Assembly: GCA_018644935.1 (NCBI GenBank)
Contig: JABGPL010000034.1
Span: 1-37,794 of the forward strand
DNA: 37,794 bases
Source: Calditrichota bacterium
GTDB taxonomy: Bacteria; Electryoneota; AABM5-125-24; Hatepunaeales; Hatepunaeaceae
Direction: 5' to 3'
This document shows positions 6,895-14,822 of the stretch, one piece after another. The notes beneath the pieces are model-generated. The model was not told the DNA's origin and did not search any database. It was given only the letters and a program-made list of their open reading frames with translations. Position 1 is the first letter of the stretch, and each line of letters opens with the position of its first letter. The position numbers were made by a program, and so were the translations under genes.

Positions 6895-6996
6895 CTGGCA
6901 GACGAGGGCGTCTGCCAGCACAGTTGAAATAACTTGATTTTTCCACGACCACCTTCAACGCAAGCGAAGCACGGCAAGCAAGGGATCGCGGCTACG
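6895..6996. repeat. Hairpin plus GTAGC-type element
   Basis: CTGGCAGACG-AGGG-CGTCTGCCAG (6895-6918) is the reverse-complement orientation of the 10-bp hairpin at 1090-1113. At 6961-6980, CAAGCGAAGCACGGCAAGCA is a close copy of the word at 5283, followed by CGGCTAC, the minus-strand GTAGC header. It lies directly behind the dead rhuM start. Confidence 0.7.
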
Positions 6997-7010
6997 ATTC
7001 TATTATTTTG

Positions 7011-7192
7011 TATATTTTCTTAGAATAACGAATTGTAACACAATCCATCTCGAATTACAAGCTTTTTGGGTGTGTTCAAATGAAGATGGTGTGTTTCTGG
7101 GTGATCATGAATCACACCTACGGAATAGCATACGGATAAGGGATAAGAATCCGCCTTTGGCGGATTGTCGAACAGGAATGTTCGACCTACTG
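7011..7192. repeat. 182-bp direct repeat, right copy
   Basis: Partner of 5511-5692. In this copy the hairpin GTCGAACA-GGAA-TGTTCGAC (7167-7186) is perfect, followed by CTAC (7187-7190). The exact 1500-bp spacing and same orientation suggest that the interval with rhuM was inserted or duplicated as a unit, or that it could be lost by recombination between the copies. Confidence 0.95.
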
Positions 7193-7454
7193 TTTTTTAT
7201 CATTTCCGATCAGTGAGGTAGCCCCGGTTATCGCGATCCGGGGATTTTGATGTTTGTCGGTGTTTCCCGGATTCTGTTCCTTTTAGTCACAGCAGCAAGC
7301 CGATGACAAGAACCCGAGTTACTCATTTCCGTCATTTCCGTCACTTTTCCGTCACCACCTCAATCCCCAACCCACAGGCACTTTCCGCCAAAAGAGTGAC
7401 GAAGTGACGATAATTTTTGGTGTCACCCCGTCTTGTGCGGAGTGAGTTGTTAAC
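7193..7454. other. Non-coding interval with hairpin and short repeats
   Basis: GTAG (7218-7221) is flush with CCCCGG ... CCGGGG (7222-7243), a GTAGC-type element whose loop contains the palindrome ATCGCGAT. Three copies of TTTCCGTCA lie at 7326-7334, 7335-7343 and 7346-7354, with GTGACGAAGTGACGAT downstream at 7396-7411. No gene is visible. The CCCCGG hairpin is followed by ATTTTGATGTTT and might also act as a weak terminator. Confidence 0.55.
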
Positions 7455-8663
7455 TTATTTCACCAATCCCTGAAAATCTCTGCCTGATGGGTTCTGGAAA
7501 ATGGTCAGGTCGAACCGGGATGTTACGGCTATGATGTGGTCGAAGATGTCTGCCTGTATCGCCTCGTAGCTGTTCCAGTTGGTGTCGGTGGTGAAGACGT
7601 AGATTTCTATCGGGATGCCTGAATCGCCGGGGGATAACTGACGGACCAGAAAAGTCATTTCGTTGTGGATTTTCGGGTGGTCGAGCAGGTAGGCTTCAAG
7701 ATATGCCCTGAAAACACCAAGATTTGTCATGCGGCGGCCGTTGATGCTCTCGGATTGGTCAATTCCGGTTTTCTGGTTGTAGTCGTCAATCTCCTTTTGA
7801 CGGTCCTGAACGTAGTCTTTCACCAAATGCATTTTTCCAAATCGAGCTCGCAACTCCGCATCGCAGAATTTGACACTCGACATGTCAATGCGTATCGCAC
7901 GCATGATCCGCCGCCCACCGCTCTGGGTCATCCCGCGCCAGTTCTTGAACGATTCCTCAATCAATTTATGCGTCGGGATCATCGTGATCGTTTTGTCCCA
8001 GTTCTGGACTCGGACCGTGTGCAGCGCGATGTCAATCACGTCACCGTCTGCGCCAAACTTCGGTACTTCAATCCAGTCTCCAACGCGGACAAGATCATTC
8101 GAGTTGATCTGGATTCCCGCGACAAACGATAGTATAGTATCCCTGAAAACCAGCAGCAACACTGCCGTCATTGCGCCGAGTCCTGAGATCATTACCAATG
8201 GAGATTGTCCGGTCAGAATCGCAACACAAATCAATGCACCTACGATGTAGAGGACAAGTTTCGAGATCTGGACGTAGGTTTTGAAGTTGAATTTCTGCTC
8301 TTTGTCCCGATCGGCGAGGATTTCACCAATTGATTTCAACAGAGCACCGAGACCCAATATTGCGATCAGGACGATGGCTGCTGTCAGAATCCGGCGTAAA
8401 AGGTCTTCAATTGGTCCGAAGAGATGAGCGAAGTTGTACAGCACTATTGCCGGAGCTATCAAGGCGAGCCGGTGAAACAAACCGCTCTTCAGCAACTTGT
8501 CGTCGTAAGTTGTCTTCGATTTTACCACCAGTTTTTCAATCCCACGCAGGAGATATCTGCGGGTGATTGCATGAACAACTAAACACAGAAGAAGCACTCC
8601 AGCGAGTTTTGCATACACGGTGGCTTCCGGGTATTGGTTCAGGAAATTACTTATTTCGGTCAT
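7455..8663 (-). CDS. MscS-family mechanosensitive channel, YbdG type
   Basis: 402 residues from the ATG at 8663; a GTG at 8705 would add 14 polar residues and cannot be excluded. The protein matches E. coli YbdG along almost its whole length: several N-terminal membrane helices, the pore-lining segment SGLGAMTAVLLLVFRDTI followed by VAGIQ, the beta-domain motifs VGDWIEVPKFGADGDVIDI and VRVQNWDKTITMIPT, the signature SFKNWRGM-SGGRRI, and the C-terminal RQLSPGDSGIPIEIYVF. YbdG-type channels sit in the inner membrane and open at membrane tension near lysis, giving small-conductance efflux during hypo-osmotic shock. It stands alone on the minus strand, bounded by repeat-rich DNA on both sides. 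No lesion is visible. Confidence 0.93.
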   Translation of the reverse strand: MTEISNFLNQYPEATVYAKLAGVLLLCLVVHAITRRYLLRGIEKLVVKSKTTYDDKLLKSGLFHRLALIAPAIVLYNFAHLFGPIEDLLRRILTAAIVLIAILGLGALLKSIGEILADRDKEQKFNFKTYVQISKLVLYIVGALICVAILTGQSPLVMISGLGAMTAVLLLVFRDTILSFVAGIQINSNDLVRVGDWIEVPKFGADGDVIDIALHTVRVQNWDKTITMIPTHKLIEESFKNWRGMTQSGGRRIMRAIRIDMSSVKFCDAELRARFGKMHLVKDYVQDRQKEIDDYNQKTGIDQSESINGRRMTNLGVFRAYLEAYLLDHPKIHNEMTFLVRQLSPGDSGIPIEIYVFTTDTNWNSYEAIQADIFDHIIAVTSRFDLTIFQNPSGRDFQGLVK

Positions 8664-8718
8664 GGGTTGTTCCGTTTTTGGTTTTTTTATACTACGTGTT
8701 GTCACATGCCCCCGTTTG

Positions 8719-8826
8719 GTAGGTCAAACATTCCTGTTTGACGATCCGTCGGTAGACGGATTCCAAGAAGATTTGGGACAATATTGCCATATGCAAAGGA
8801 TTAACAAGCAGGAATGCTTGTTCTAC
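8719..8826. repeat. Facing GTAG-headed hairpins (REP-like pair)
   Basis: Plus strand: GTAG (8719-8722), GTCAAACA-TTCC-TGTTTGAC (8723-8742), then ATCCGTC-GGTA-GACGGAT (8744-8761), the same two-hairpin architecture as in the 182-bp repeats but with different stem sequences. Opposite orientation: AACAAGCA-GGAA-TGCTTGTT (8803-8822) followed by CTAC (8823-8826), giving GTAG flush on the minus strand. Two REP-like elements therefore point toward each other across about 40 bp, as in classical BIME arrangements. Confidence 0.8.
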
Positions 8827-8856
8827 CGAGAATCATGCACCCGTGCCCGTACATTA

Positions 8857-10368
8857 TCAGTTTCCTAATACACGATCCGTCACATCTGTAAATTTATACG
8901 GAGTCGGGAGGTTCGAGTACCAGCATTTATCTTCGAGGATTTCGAAATTCGTGTTAAATGCCTGATTGAAAACCAGCCTGAAGTTATTTACGGGAGTAAG
9001 AACTGAACGTAGTGAATCTTCCGGCACGCCCGAAAGCAGGATTGCGTTGATAATTCCGAATCTCTCTTTAAGGAATTCATCCGTTGGGTCATCCCATTTA
9101 TCAAATGACGCTGGACCGTGATCCGCCTGTATCATAATAATCGGAGTTTGCGCTGATGTTGCGAGGATGTTGTCTATTGCAAGTTTCATCTGGCTGTTTA
9201 TGTAAGCTATCTGGTCGATGTATCCCTGTCGCGGCAACCAGATCCTGCTGCCAAGGAGAAGGTTCTCCGGCAAACGAGGTTCACCATTGGGTCCGAATAT
9301 AAACGGTGCATGTGGTACTAGAAAGTGAACCATTACAAACTTGGGCCCGTCAATCCGATTGATATCTTTTAACTCTGAGAACATTTTCCTGACGTTATCT
9401 CGGTGCCGGTCGAGGAAGATGAGCCATTTTTCGAATATCCTGAGCATCGTAGTGTGAGTCATCATCTTCAGGTATTCGTTGTAGCTGCCGCATTTTATGC
9501 TGACATCTGCTGCCGTATTTTTATCTGTTGGTCCCCACCCGGAACGGATGAGTACAAATGAGTATCCCCGGGCTTTCAAGAACTGCATCGCTTTGCTGTT
9601 CTTTATCATTTCGTAGGGGATGGTCTTATCAACGGAATTTTCCCCTAGTTTATCCGCCAGGAAATTGACATACTCCATGTTCATGGACGAAGACAAGGAG
9701 ACCGGGGTATGAACATAGTTGCTGACACTGCCGAGGGATATATAGAATCCTTTGTCTTTAAGATATCCTTCAAAATCGTCATTATTAGTTTCGTAATAAT
9801 CTACAATGGTTTTATTTGATGCATACCCGTCAAGGATGATGTAGTAAACGTCCGGATTTTTAGAGGAGGCATCCCGGGGTGAAGTCTCGTATGAATTGGT
9901 CAGGTATTTGGTATCAGGTCGGGAAAAGATGTGAAAATATGAGATCTCTGCGATAACAAAAACTAGAAGAACCCCGGTAGTGAAATTAAGAATTTTAGTT
10001 AGAGTTCCAAGCGACTCTCTTGAGCGAAATGCCAAATATGATACAATAAGAAATAGTAAAGCATAAACCGGAAACAGGTGGCGATGTCGCCCAATATCAA
10101 AGCTGCCAATGTGTTCATGCAGGACTATATTATAAGCATGGCCGTATGTGAAAAATGCCAGAATTATCGTCGTGACTATGATTCCTGTGAACTGCCAATT
10201 CCGGAATAATACCCAGAGAAGACCCCAGATAAGAACAATACCCGAAAAAACGAGCAGAGTCGGCACCGGCAAATCTCCGAATGAAGCCTCCGAAACATTG
10301 TGTGCAAAAAGGAATAATATAGAGTACACAGCAAATAGAATGGGATGCCAGACTTTGTGCTTTTTCAT
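8857..10368 (-). CDS. Membrane sulfatase/LTA-synthase-fold enzyme, paralog 1
   Basis: 503 residues, ATG preceded by GGAG at a 5-base gap. Five membrane helices (about residues 8-28, 35-56, 60-76, 97-113, 128-147) anchor an extracytoplasmic alkaline-phosphatase-superfamily domain: YYIILDGYAS with metal-ligand D180, SNYVHTPVSLSSSMNMEY carrying the probable nucleophile (T221 or a following Ser), VHFLVPHAPF (H348, H353) and QADHGP (D416, H417). Enzymes with this layout (LtaS, OpgB, EptA types) transfer or hydrolyse phospho-linked head groups on surface polymers; the substrate here is unknown. There is no sulfatase C/S-x-P-x-R motif, so sulfatase chemistry is unlikely. It is the last gene of a four-gene operon and follows its paralog after an 82-bp gap. 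Confidence 0.85.
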   Translation of the reverse strand: MKKHKVWHPILFAVYSILFLFAHNVSEASFGDLPVPTLLVFSGIVLIWGLLWVLFRNWQFTGIIVTTIILAFFTYGHAYNIVLHEHIGSFDIGRHRHLFPVYALLFLIVSYLAFRSRESLGTLTKILNFTTGVLLVFVIAEISYFHIFSRPDTKYLTNSYETSPRDASSKNPDVYYIILDGYASNKTIVDYYETNNDDFEGYLKDKGFYISLGSVSNYVHTPVSLSSSMNMEYVNFLADKLGENSVDKTIPYEMIKNSKAMQFLKARGYSFVLIRSGWGPTDKNTAADVSIKCGSYNEYLKMMTHTTMLRIFEKWLIFLDRHRDNVRKMFSELKDINRIDGPKFVMVHFLVPHAPFIFGPNGEPRLPENLLLGSRIWLPRQGYIDQIAYINSQMKLAIDNILATSAQTPIIMIQADHGPASFDKWDDPTDEFLKERFGIINAILLSGVPEDSLRSVLTPVNNFRLVFNQAFNTNFEILEDKCWYSNLPTPYKFTDVTDRVLGN

Positions 10369-10450
10369 ATTTGCTCCACGTTATTGGGGAATGTCCGCCG
10401 GGTAATATTGCTGAAGCATGGACGATTAAAGATGTTGTGTTTCATCACTG

Positions 10451-11962
10451 CTAATCACCCAACACGCGATCTGTAACGTCCAGGAACTGGTCGGATACTT
10501 CATTATTATAGTAGCATTTATCTTCAAGAATTTCATAGTTTGAGCCAAAGGCATGATTGAAGACTAACCTGAAATTATTAACGGGCGTAAACGCTGCACT
10601 CAATGAATCATCAGGCACTCCAGGCAGAAGAATTGCATTTAAGATTCCAAATCGCTCTTTCAGGAACTCATCCGTATCCTCGTCAAAGTGTGACTGCCAC
10701 GGTCCGTGATCCCCCTGTACTATTATTATCGGTGTTTGATCTGATGTTGCGAGGATATCATCGATTACAAGTTTCATCTGTTTGTTTACATACTCGATCT
10801 GATTGATGTAGGCTGAATCCGGCAGGTGTGTTTCGCTGTGCAAACTCAAACCTTCAGGGACCCGGTTTTCACCATTCGGACCAAAAATGAACGGCGGATG
10901 GGGAACGAGAAAATGTGCCAATACAAATTTTGGGCTGCGATATTGATCCATTTTCATCATTTCATCGAACATTCCAATGACATGTGCTCGACGGGTGTTT
11001 GTGAGTTTGGACCATGAATCAAACATATACAATACCACTAACATCGTAGTTTGGTTCATGACATCTAAGTATTCGCTGTAATCACCACAATTGACGACAA
11101 CATCGGCAAGCGGATTTCTATCTGTTGGACCCAATCCGGAGCGTACTAAAACAAAAGAATATCCTCGCTCTTTTAGAAACTGCATAACCCTGCTGTTTCT
11201 GATCATCGCATATTGAGTTGATGTCAAAGATTTCTGGTTGAGTGAGAATGTCAGGTATTCCATGTTCAGCGAGGATGGTAAAGACTCAAGCGTATGGGAA
11301 TAATTACTCACACTTTCCGGAACTATATAGAATCCTTTTTCCCTGAGGAAATCTTCAAAATCGTCAACATTTGTGTCATAATAATCAATGAGAGTTTTGT
11401 TTGAAGGATACATATCGAGGATAATGTAATACACATCAGGAGGGGACGTTTGGGTGTCTAAAGAATCCTTAACATTTGTCTTAGCAGAATTATCGATGAA
11501 AGTTGTGTTTGGGCGTAAAAAAAGTTGATACCAGAGGATCTCACCAAAAACAAAAACAACGAGAAATATAGTGGCAATGTTCAAGAATCTGGTAAATGTC
11601 TCGAGCGAGTTTCGTCGGCGGAATGCAAAGAAAGACACCATTAGGATCAACAACACGTATATTGGGAAAAGGTGTCGATGTCTTGATATATTAAAAAGGA
11701 TTATATCGTGATGCTGAATAAAATCGTGAGCGTGACCATAAGAGAAGAATGCCAGGATTATCGTCGTGACGATCACACCGGTTAGCTGCCAATTCCGGAA
11801 AATCAGCAGTAAAGTACCCCAGAGTACAATTACACCAGAAAAAATGAGCAGGGACGGAAATGGTAAATCAGCAAATGATACCTGAGAAATATTGTGCGCA
11901 AACAGGAACAGAATTGAATAGACTGCAAACAGAAACGGATGCCAAACTTTGGGTTGCTTCAA
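10451..11962 (-). CDS. Membrane sulfatase/LTA-synthase-fold enzyme, paralog 2
   Basis: Also 503 residues and alignable end to end with its downstream neighbour: a KVWHPFLFAVYSILFLFAHN first helix, five membrane segments, YYIILDMYPSNKTLIDYYDT, SNYSHTLESLPSSLNMEY, AHFLVPHPPFIFGPNGE, and QGDHGPW. All putative metal ligands are kept. The start is TTG at 11962, overlapping the stop of the methyltransferase gene as TTGA, so translation is probably coupled. The membrane part is the best conserved region between the two paralogs. A tandem duplication is the simplest origin, and the divergence suggests two different acceptors or two steps on one polymer. Chemistry is inferred from fold only. Confidence 0.85.
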   Translation of the reverse strand: MKQPKVWHPFLFAVYSILFLFAHNISQVSFADLPFPSLLIFSGVIVLWGTLLLIFRNWQLTGVIVTTIILAFFSYGHAHDFIQHHDIILFNISRHRHLFPIYVLLILMVSFFAFRRRNSLETFTRFLNIATIFLVVFVFGEILWYQLFLRPNTTFIDNSAKTNVKDSLDTQTSPPDVYYIILDMYPSNKTLIDYYDTNVDDFEDFLREKGFYIVPESVSNYSHTLESLPSSLNMEYLTFSLNQKSLTSTQYAMIRNSRVMQFLKERGYSFVLVRSGLGPTDRNPLADVVVNCGDYSEYLDVMNQTTMLVVLYMFDSWSKLTNTRRAHVIGMFDEMMKMDQYRSPKFVLAHFLVPHPPFIFGPNGENRVPEGLSLHSETHLPDSAYINQIEYVNKQMKLVIDDILATSDQTPIIIVQGDHGPWQSHFDEDTDEFLKERFGILNAILLPGVPDDSLSAAFTPVNNFRLVFNHAFGSNYEILEDKCYYNNEVSDQFLDVTDRVLGD

Positions 11963-13356
11963 CTTGAATTCCGTTTCATAAGATATAGAGTTCTCTCGGA
12001 ACCACGGACTTCTTCTCGGGTTACTATCTCAAAACGTTCTGAGAAGATGCTCTCGAAGTCATTCCGATTATATTCCGGGAAAATATCATCACGTGTGGCA
12101 AGCAAAATTTTTACCTGCGAATCGCTCTTTGGGACAAATTCTATGATCAGATATTGGCAAATACTGGCGAGGAACTCTGAAATTAAAGAAAACGGCAGGT
12201 TATTGGAAATCGCCAGATGATGTATCAAAGCAAGTGAGAGTACCATGTCGACTTCACCGCGTTCTATCAAACTCGAACGTTCACGATTATTCCAGCCAAT
12301 ACCTGGGCTCGGATTTGTCAAGTCGAGTAAAAGCGGGAGCATTTTGCCGTTATCCTGCTTGCGGGATTCTATGTAATTCTTTTCAACAGCTACCGGATCA
12401 ATGTCGAACGCGTTTGTTGGAATTCCAAGTTTAGTTCCAATTTGACTGAAGAGTCCGGTGTTCGCACCGATGTCCCAAATAGCTTTAGGTTCTGCTCCCT
12501 TGATAAACTTCTCAACCAGTTCGCCTTTGTGTGCCTGTGAATCATCGGTATAGTTGGTCGCTGAGTAGTAATCGCCCCACTCGGTGTCTTTTAGTTTCCA
12601 TTGGAGTTTCTCGACCGTTGACTTCAAATTGTCCAGCAAGCCCAGCATTGAATTACGCGAGATATTCTTTTTAAGCTCAGACTTTTTAACTTGTTTATCA
12701 GCATATTTAGATTGAGATCGGGCGTGGGCGTGGATGTGCATTTGCAGCGATAGGTTGAAACTTGTTTTTCGCGGCAGCATTTGTGACGCTAAATCAAGAG
12801 GTATTCCATCAATATATACCCGCATCAATTGTCCAAGACGGACGTCAACATAACTCATCAAAACAAGGGGTGCGAGAAAATGTTGGCAGAATTGACGATA
12901 GGCCACCCAGGGGGTATTGTCACGCAATTTTTCAAATGACAGGGTATCGATTAGAACTGGCATGCCGTTATGGAATTGAATGTTATATGCACTGGCATCT
13001 TTCAACGACATATCATGTTCAATTGCAATCTGTTGTATCTTCAGTGTTGCAAGGGCTGCGTCCTGGTACTGACTGAAGCACCATTCGTAAGGGTATGAAA
13101 TAAAGGGGAGCAGTTCTGGTTCAATAACACAGTGCGACCTGTCGGGGAACATTGGCTCAATGTCGGATTCACTGTGAGGGATAAGTAAATTTTGGTCACA
13201 CAGTTTTTTATAAAGACCAGAGTTGATTAGAGATTGATAATCGGTTTTACAAAATTTATTGACCTGTCTGTATAATTTCCCCCCTCGTTTAAAAAGGAAA
13301 CCACCTGGGTCACGGAATGATGAAGGGAGTATTTTCCCGTCTTTAAACTCGCTCAC
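11959..13356 (-). CDS. Kinase-like N-terminal domain fused to SAM methyltransferase
   Basis: 465 residues, GTG start overlapping the previous stop as GTGA. The C-terminal part (about 285-465) is a class I methyltransferase: motif I WDIGANTGLF (D295 to G301), acidic loop AFDID (D318/D320) and SLALIHHLA (motif IV region). The family is annotated elsewhere as NoeA-related nodulation protein. The N-terminal part has LKDASAYNIQF (D120, N125) and VLIDTLSF (D137). The spacing D-x4-N followed 12 residues later by Asp is that of a protein-kinase-like catalytic loop and metal-binding Asp, so a sugar- or lipid-kinase-like activity is possible, though no glycine-rich loop is obvious. Position between a small membrane protein and two surface-polymer enzymes suggests a role in making or capping a glycan. 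Confidence 0.8.
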   Translation of the reverse strand: MSEFKDGKILPSSFRDPGGFLFKRGGKLYRQVNKFCKTDYQSLINSGLYKKLCDQNLLIPHSESDIEPMFPDRSHCVIEPELLPFISYPYEWCFSQYQDAALATLKIQQIAIEHDMSLKDASAYNIQFHNGMPVLIDTLSFEKLRDNTPWVAYRQFCQHFLAPLVLMSYVDVRLGQLMRVYIDGIPLDLASQMLPRKTSFNLSLQMHIHAHARSQSKYADKQVKKSELKKNISRNSMLGLLDNLKSTVEKLQWKLKDTEWGDYYSATNYTDDSQAHKGELVEKFIKGAEPKAIWDIGANTGLFSQIGTKLGIPTNAFDIDPVAVEKNYIESRKQDNGKMLPLLLDLTNPSPGIGWNNRERSSLIERGEVDMVLSLALIHHLAISNNLPFSLISEFLASICQYLIIEFVPKSDSQVKILLATRDDIFPEYNRNDFESIFSERFEIVTREEVRGSERTLYLMKRNSS

Positions 13357-13583
13357 GATTTATCTTTCCGATTGAATAGATCGCCAAAAAACACCTTTAT
13401 TTTTGCCCAGAATATTTTGAGCGTAAACATTGCCCCCAGAGCTCCTGCAATTATCAGCTGAAAAATATAGCTACCAGTCCCAGGGTCCAGATATGCAAAT
13501 GCATCCCGTGTTTGAGTAAGGGCTATCAATGCCACGATTGTGGTAAAGAACCCGACATGTATATTAAACATTTCCAACACCAT
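13353..13583 (-). CDS. YLDPGTGS-type small membrane protein
   Basis: 76 residues, with an N-terminal hydrophobic segment (8-24), a likely signal-cleavage or loop region AFA just before YLDPGTGS (31-38), a second membrane helix (39-58) and a short basic tail ending FNRKDKS. This motif and layout occur in small proteins that repeatedly sit beside sulfatase-fold and methyltransferase genes, but no function is known. It is the first gene of the operon and overlaps the next by GTGA. The start could be the ATG at 13583 or the in-frame ATG at 13571, which has a slightly better purine stretch; I kept the longer form. Confidence 0.75.
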   Translation of the reverse strand: MVLEMFNIHVGFFTTIVALIALTQTRDAFAYLDPGTGSYIFQLIIAGALGAMFTLKIFWAKIKVFFGDLFNRKDKS

Positions 13584-13844
13584 TGTTAGTTGTCATTAAA
13601 AATACGAACCGAGATGTGGGAATGCGGACGACCTGTCTGCTGGAGTGCATGCTTGTAAAGAATAACAAGATTATCCACCCTCACCAAAGTTCTACACTTG
13701 AATAACCAATATAATAAGAAAATTCGGTTTTTATAGCAAGTATACCAATGTTCGGCGGGTGTATAGACTAATTCTCGCTATGGCTTGGTACTTGGAAATA
13801 ATTTTAGTATTTTCTTAATGGTTATTTTTTCCAGTGGAGAATGT

Positions 13845-14756
13845 ATGATCCGGCGTACAGTTGGGTATATTCTGATCCTGTTGGTTGTAGTATCCGTTGA
13901 AGCATATTTCTTCATCGGTTCGAATCCTGAGCCTCCCGAAATTGATTTGAACACACCTTCTCCCGCACTTGGGCAGGCGGTAGCCAGTGCAATCCACCAG
14001 ACAGTCAGTGATCCTTATTTTGAACCACTCGAGAAATTGGGTAGATTGCTCAATCAAAAACCGGGCACAAAAAATATTTCATTGGATGAACTCACCCAAT
14101 GGGCAACTGACGATCAGTTACCGACATGTTTCATATATGATGTAAAGACTCGAGACTGGGAAATCGACCATCCGACATCTCCATGGATACTCGATGGCAT
14201 CCTTGAATATATCAAGCTTGATATTGGATCTGAGAGTAATAATGGCAAAGCCTCCATTACAACTCTAAAAGCAGAAGGTGAAACCTGGTGGCTTGGTTAT
14301 GTCAGAATACCTCCGGATTGGAAGAATCCGAACCAGATTGCTGGTGTCTTTTTTAGCATTGATCAATACTTAGTACGGGATGTGCCGCGTTTGGTAGATA
14401 ATGTTGTTTTACGTCCCAGATTTCCACTTGTCCCGTTTCAACAGACACCTCCACTGGATATGCGCAGGGAAGAGGGACATATTGCTCTGCGAATTCTGGA
14501 CGAAAATGGAGAGGTCTACCTCCAACGGGGCAAGGACTTCAAGGATGAAAACCTGATATATTCAGAATCCCAATGGTATCCTAATCCGATAGTTTGTATG
14601 CAAAGAGGTTGGGACTTGCAGGTGTTTAGTGCAGCACCAAAGCCGGAAACGGGTGGTGAATTAGATCAAAAAGAGCAGTTGGCAATCATGATAGTGTCGA
14701 TTATACTAATATCGATAATTTATTGGGTTGGTACTGCTCAAAGAGGAAAGGGATAA
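13845..14756 (+). CDS. Orphan periplasmic sensor-like membrane protein
   Basis: 303 residues from the ATG at 13845, chosen because TGGAGA lies just upstream and it begins directly before the first membrane helix (residues about 5-23, MIRRTVGYILILLVVVSVEA). A large periplasmic domain follows, then a second membrane helix near the C terminus (LAIMIVSIILISIIYWVG) and a very short basic tail. The domain looks like the extracellular ligand domain of a histidine kinase (segments DELTQWATDDQLPT, GETWWLGYVRIP, ALRILDENGEVYLQRG), but no HAMP, kinase or GGDEF part is attached or nearby. It could be a truncated receptor or a stand-alone periplasmic domain. The preceding 261 bp are intergenic and divergent from the surface-polymer operon. 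Confidence 0.65.
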   Translation: MIRRTVGYILILLVVVSVEAYFFIGSNPEPPEIDLNTPSPALGQAVASAIHQTVSDPYFEPLEKLGRLLNQKPGTKNISLDELTQWATDDQLPTCFIYDVKTRDWEIDHPTSPWILDGILEYIKLDIGSESNNGKASITTLKAEGETWWLGYVRIPPDWKNPNQIAGVFFSIDQYLVRDVPRLVDNVVLRPRFPLVPFQQTPPLDMRREEGHIALRILDENGEVYLQRGKDFKDENLIYSESQWYPNPIVCMQRGWDLQVFSAAPKPETGGELDQKEQLAIMIVSIILISIIYWVGTAQRGKG

Positions 14757-14822
14757 CCACAAAGACGTTTGGGTTGTTAGAATTGAGTTCAAGAGTAAAA
14801 TTAGAAGAGGGGAAAAATACAG

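Noticed and set aside
8857-11962. True sulfatases needing formylglycine
   Set aside because: No C/S-x-P-x-R motif; the Thr/Ser-containing segment fits phosphotransferase relatives better.
11959-13356. Nodulation function for the NoeA-related methyltransferase
   Set aside because: The family name comes from rhizobia; nothing else here suggests symbiosis, and the operon context points to surface-polymer chemistry.
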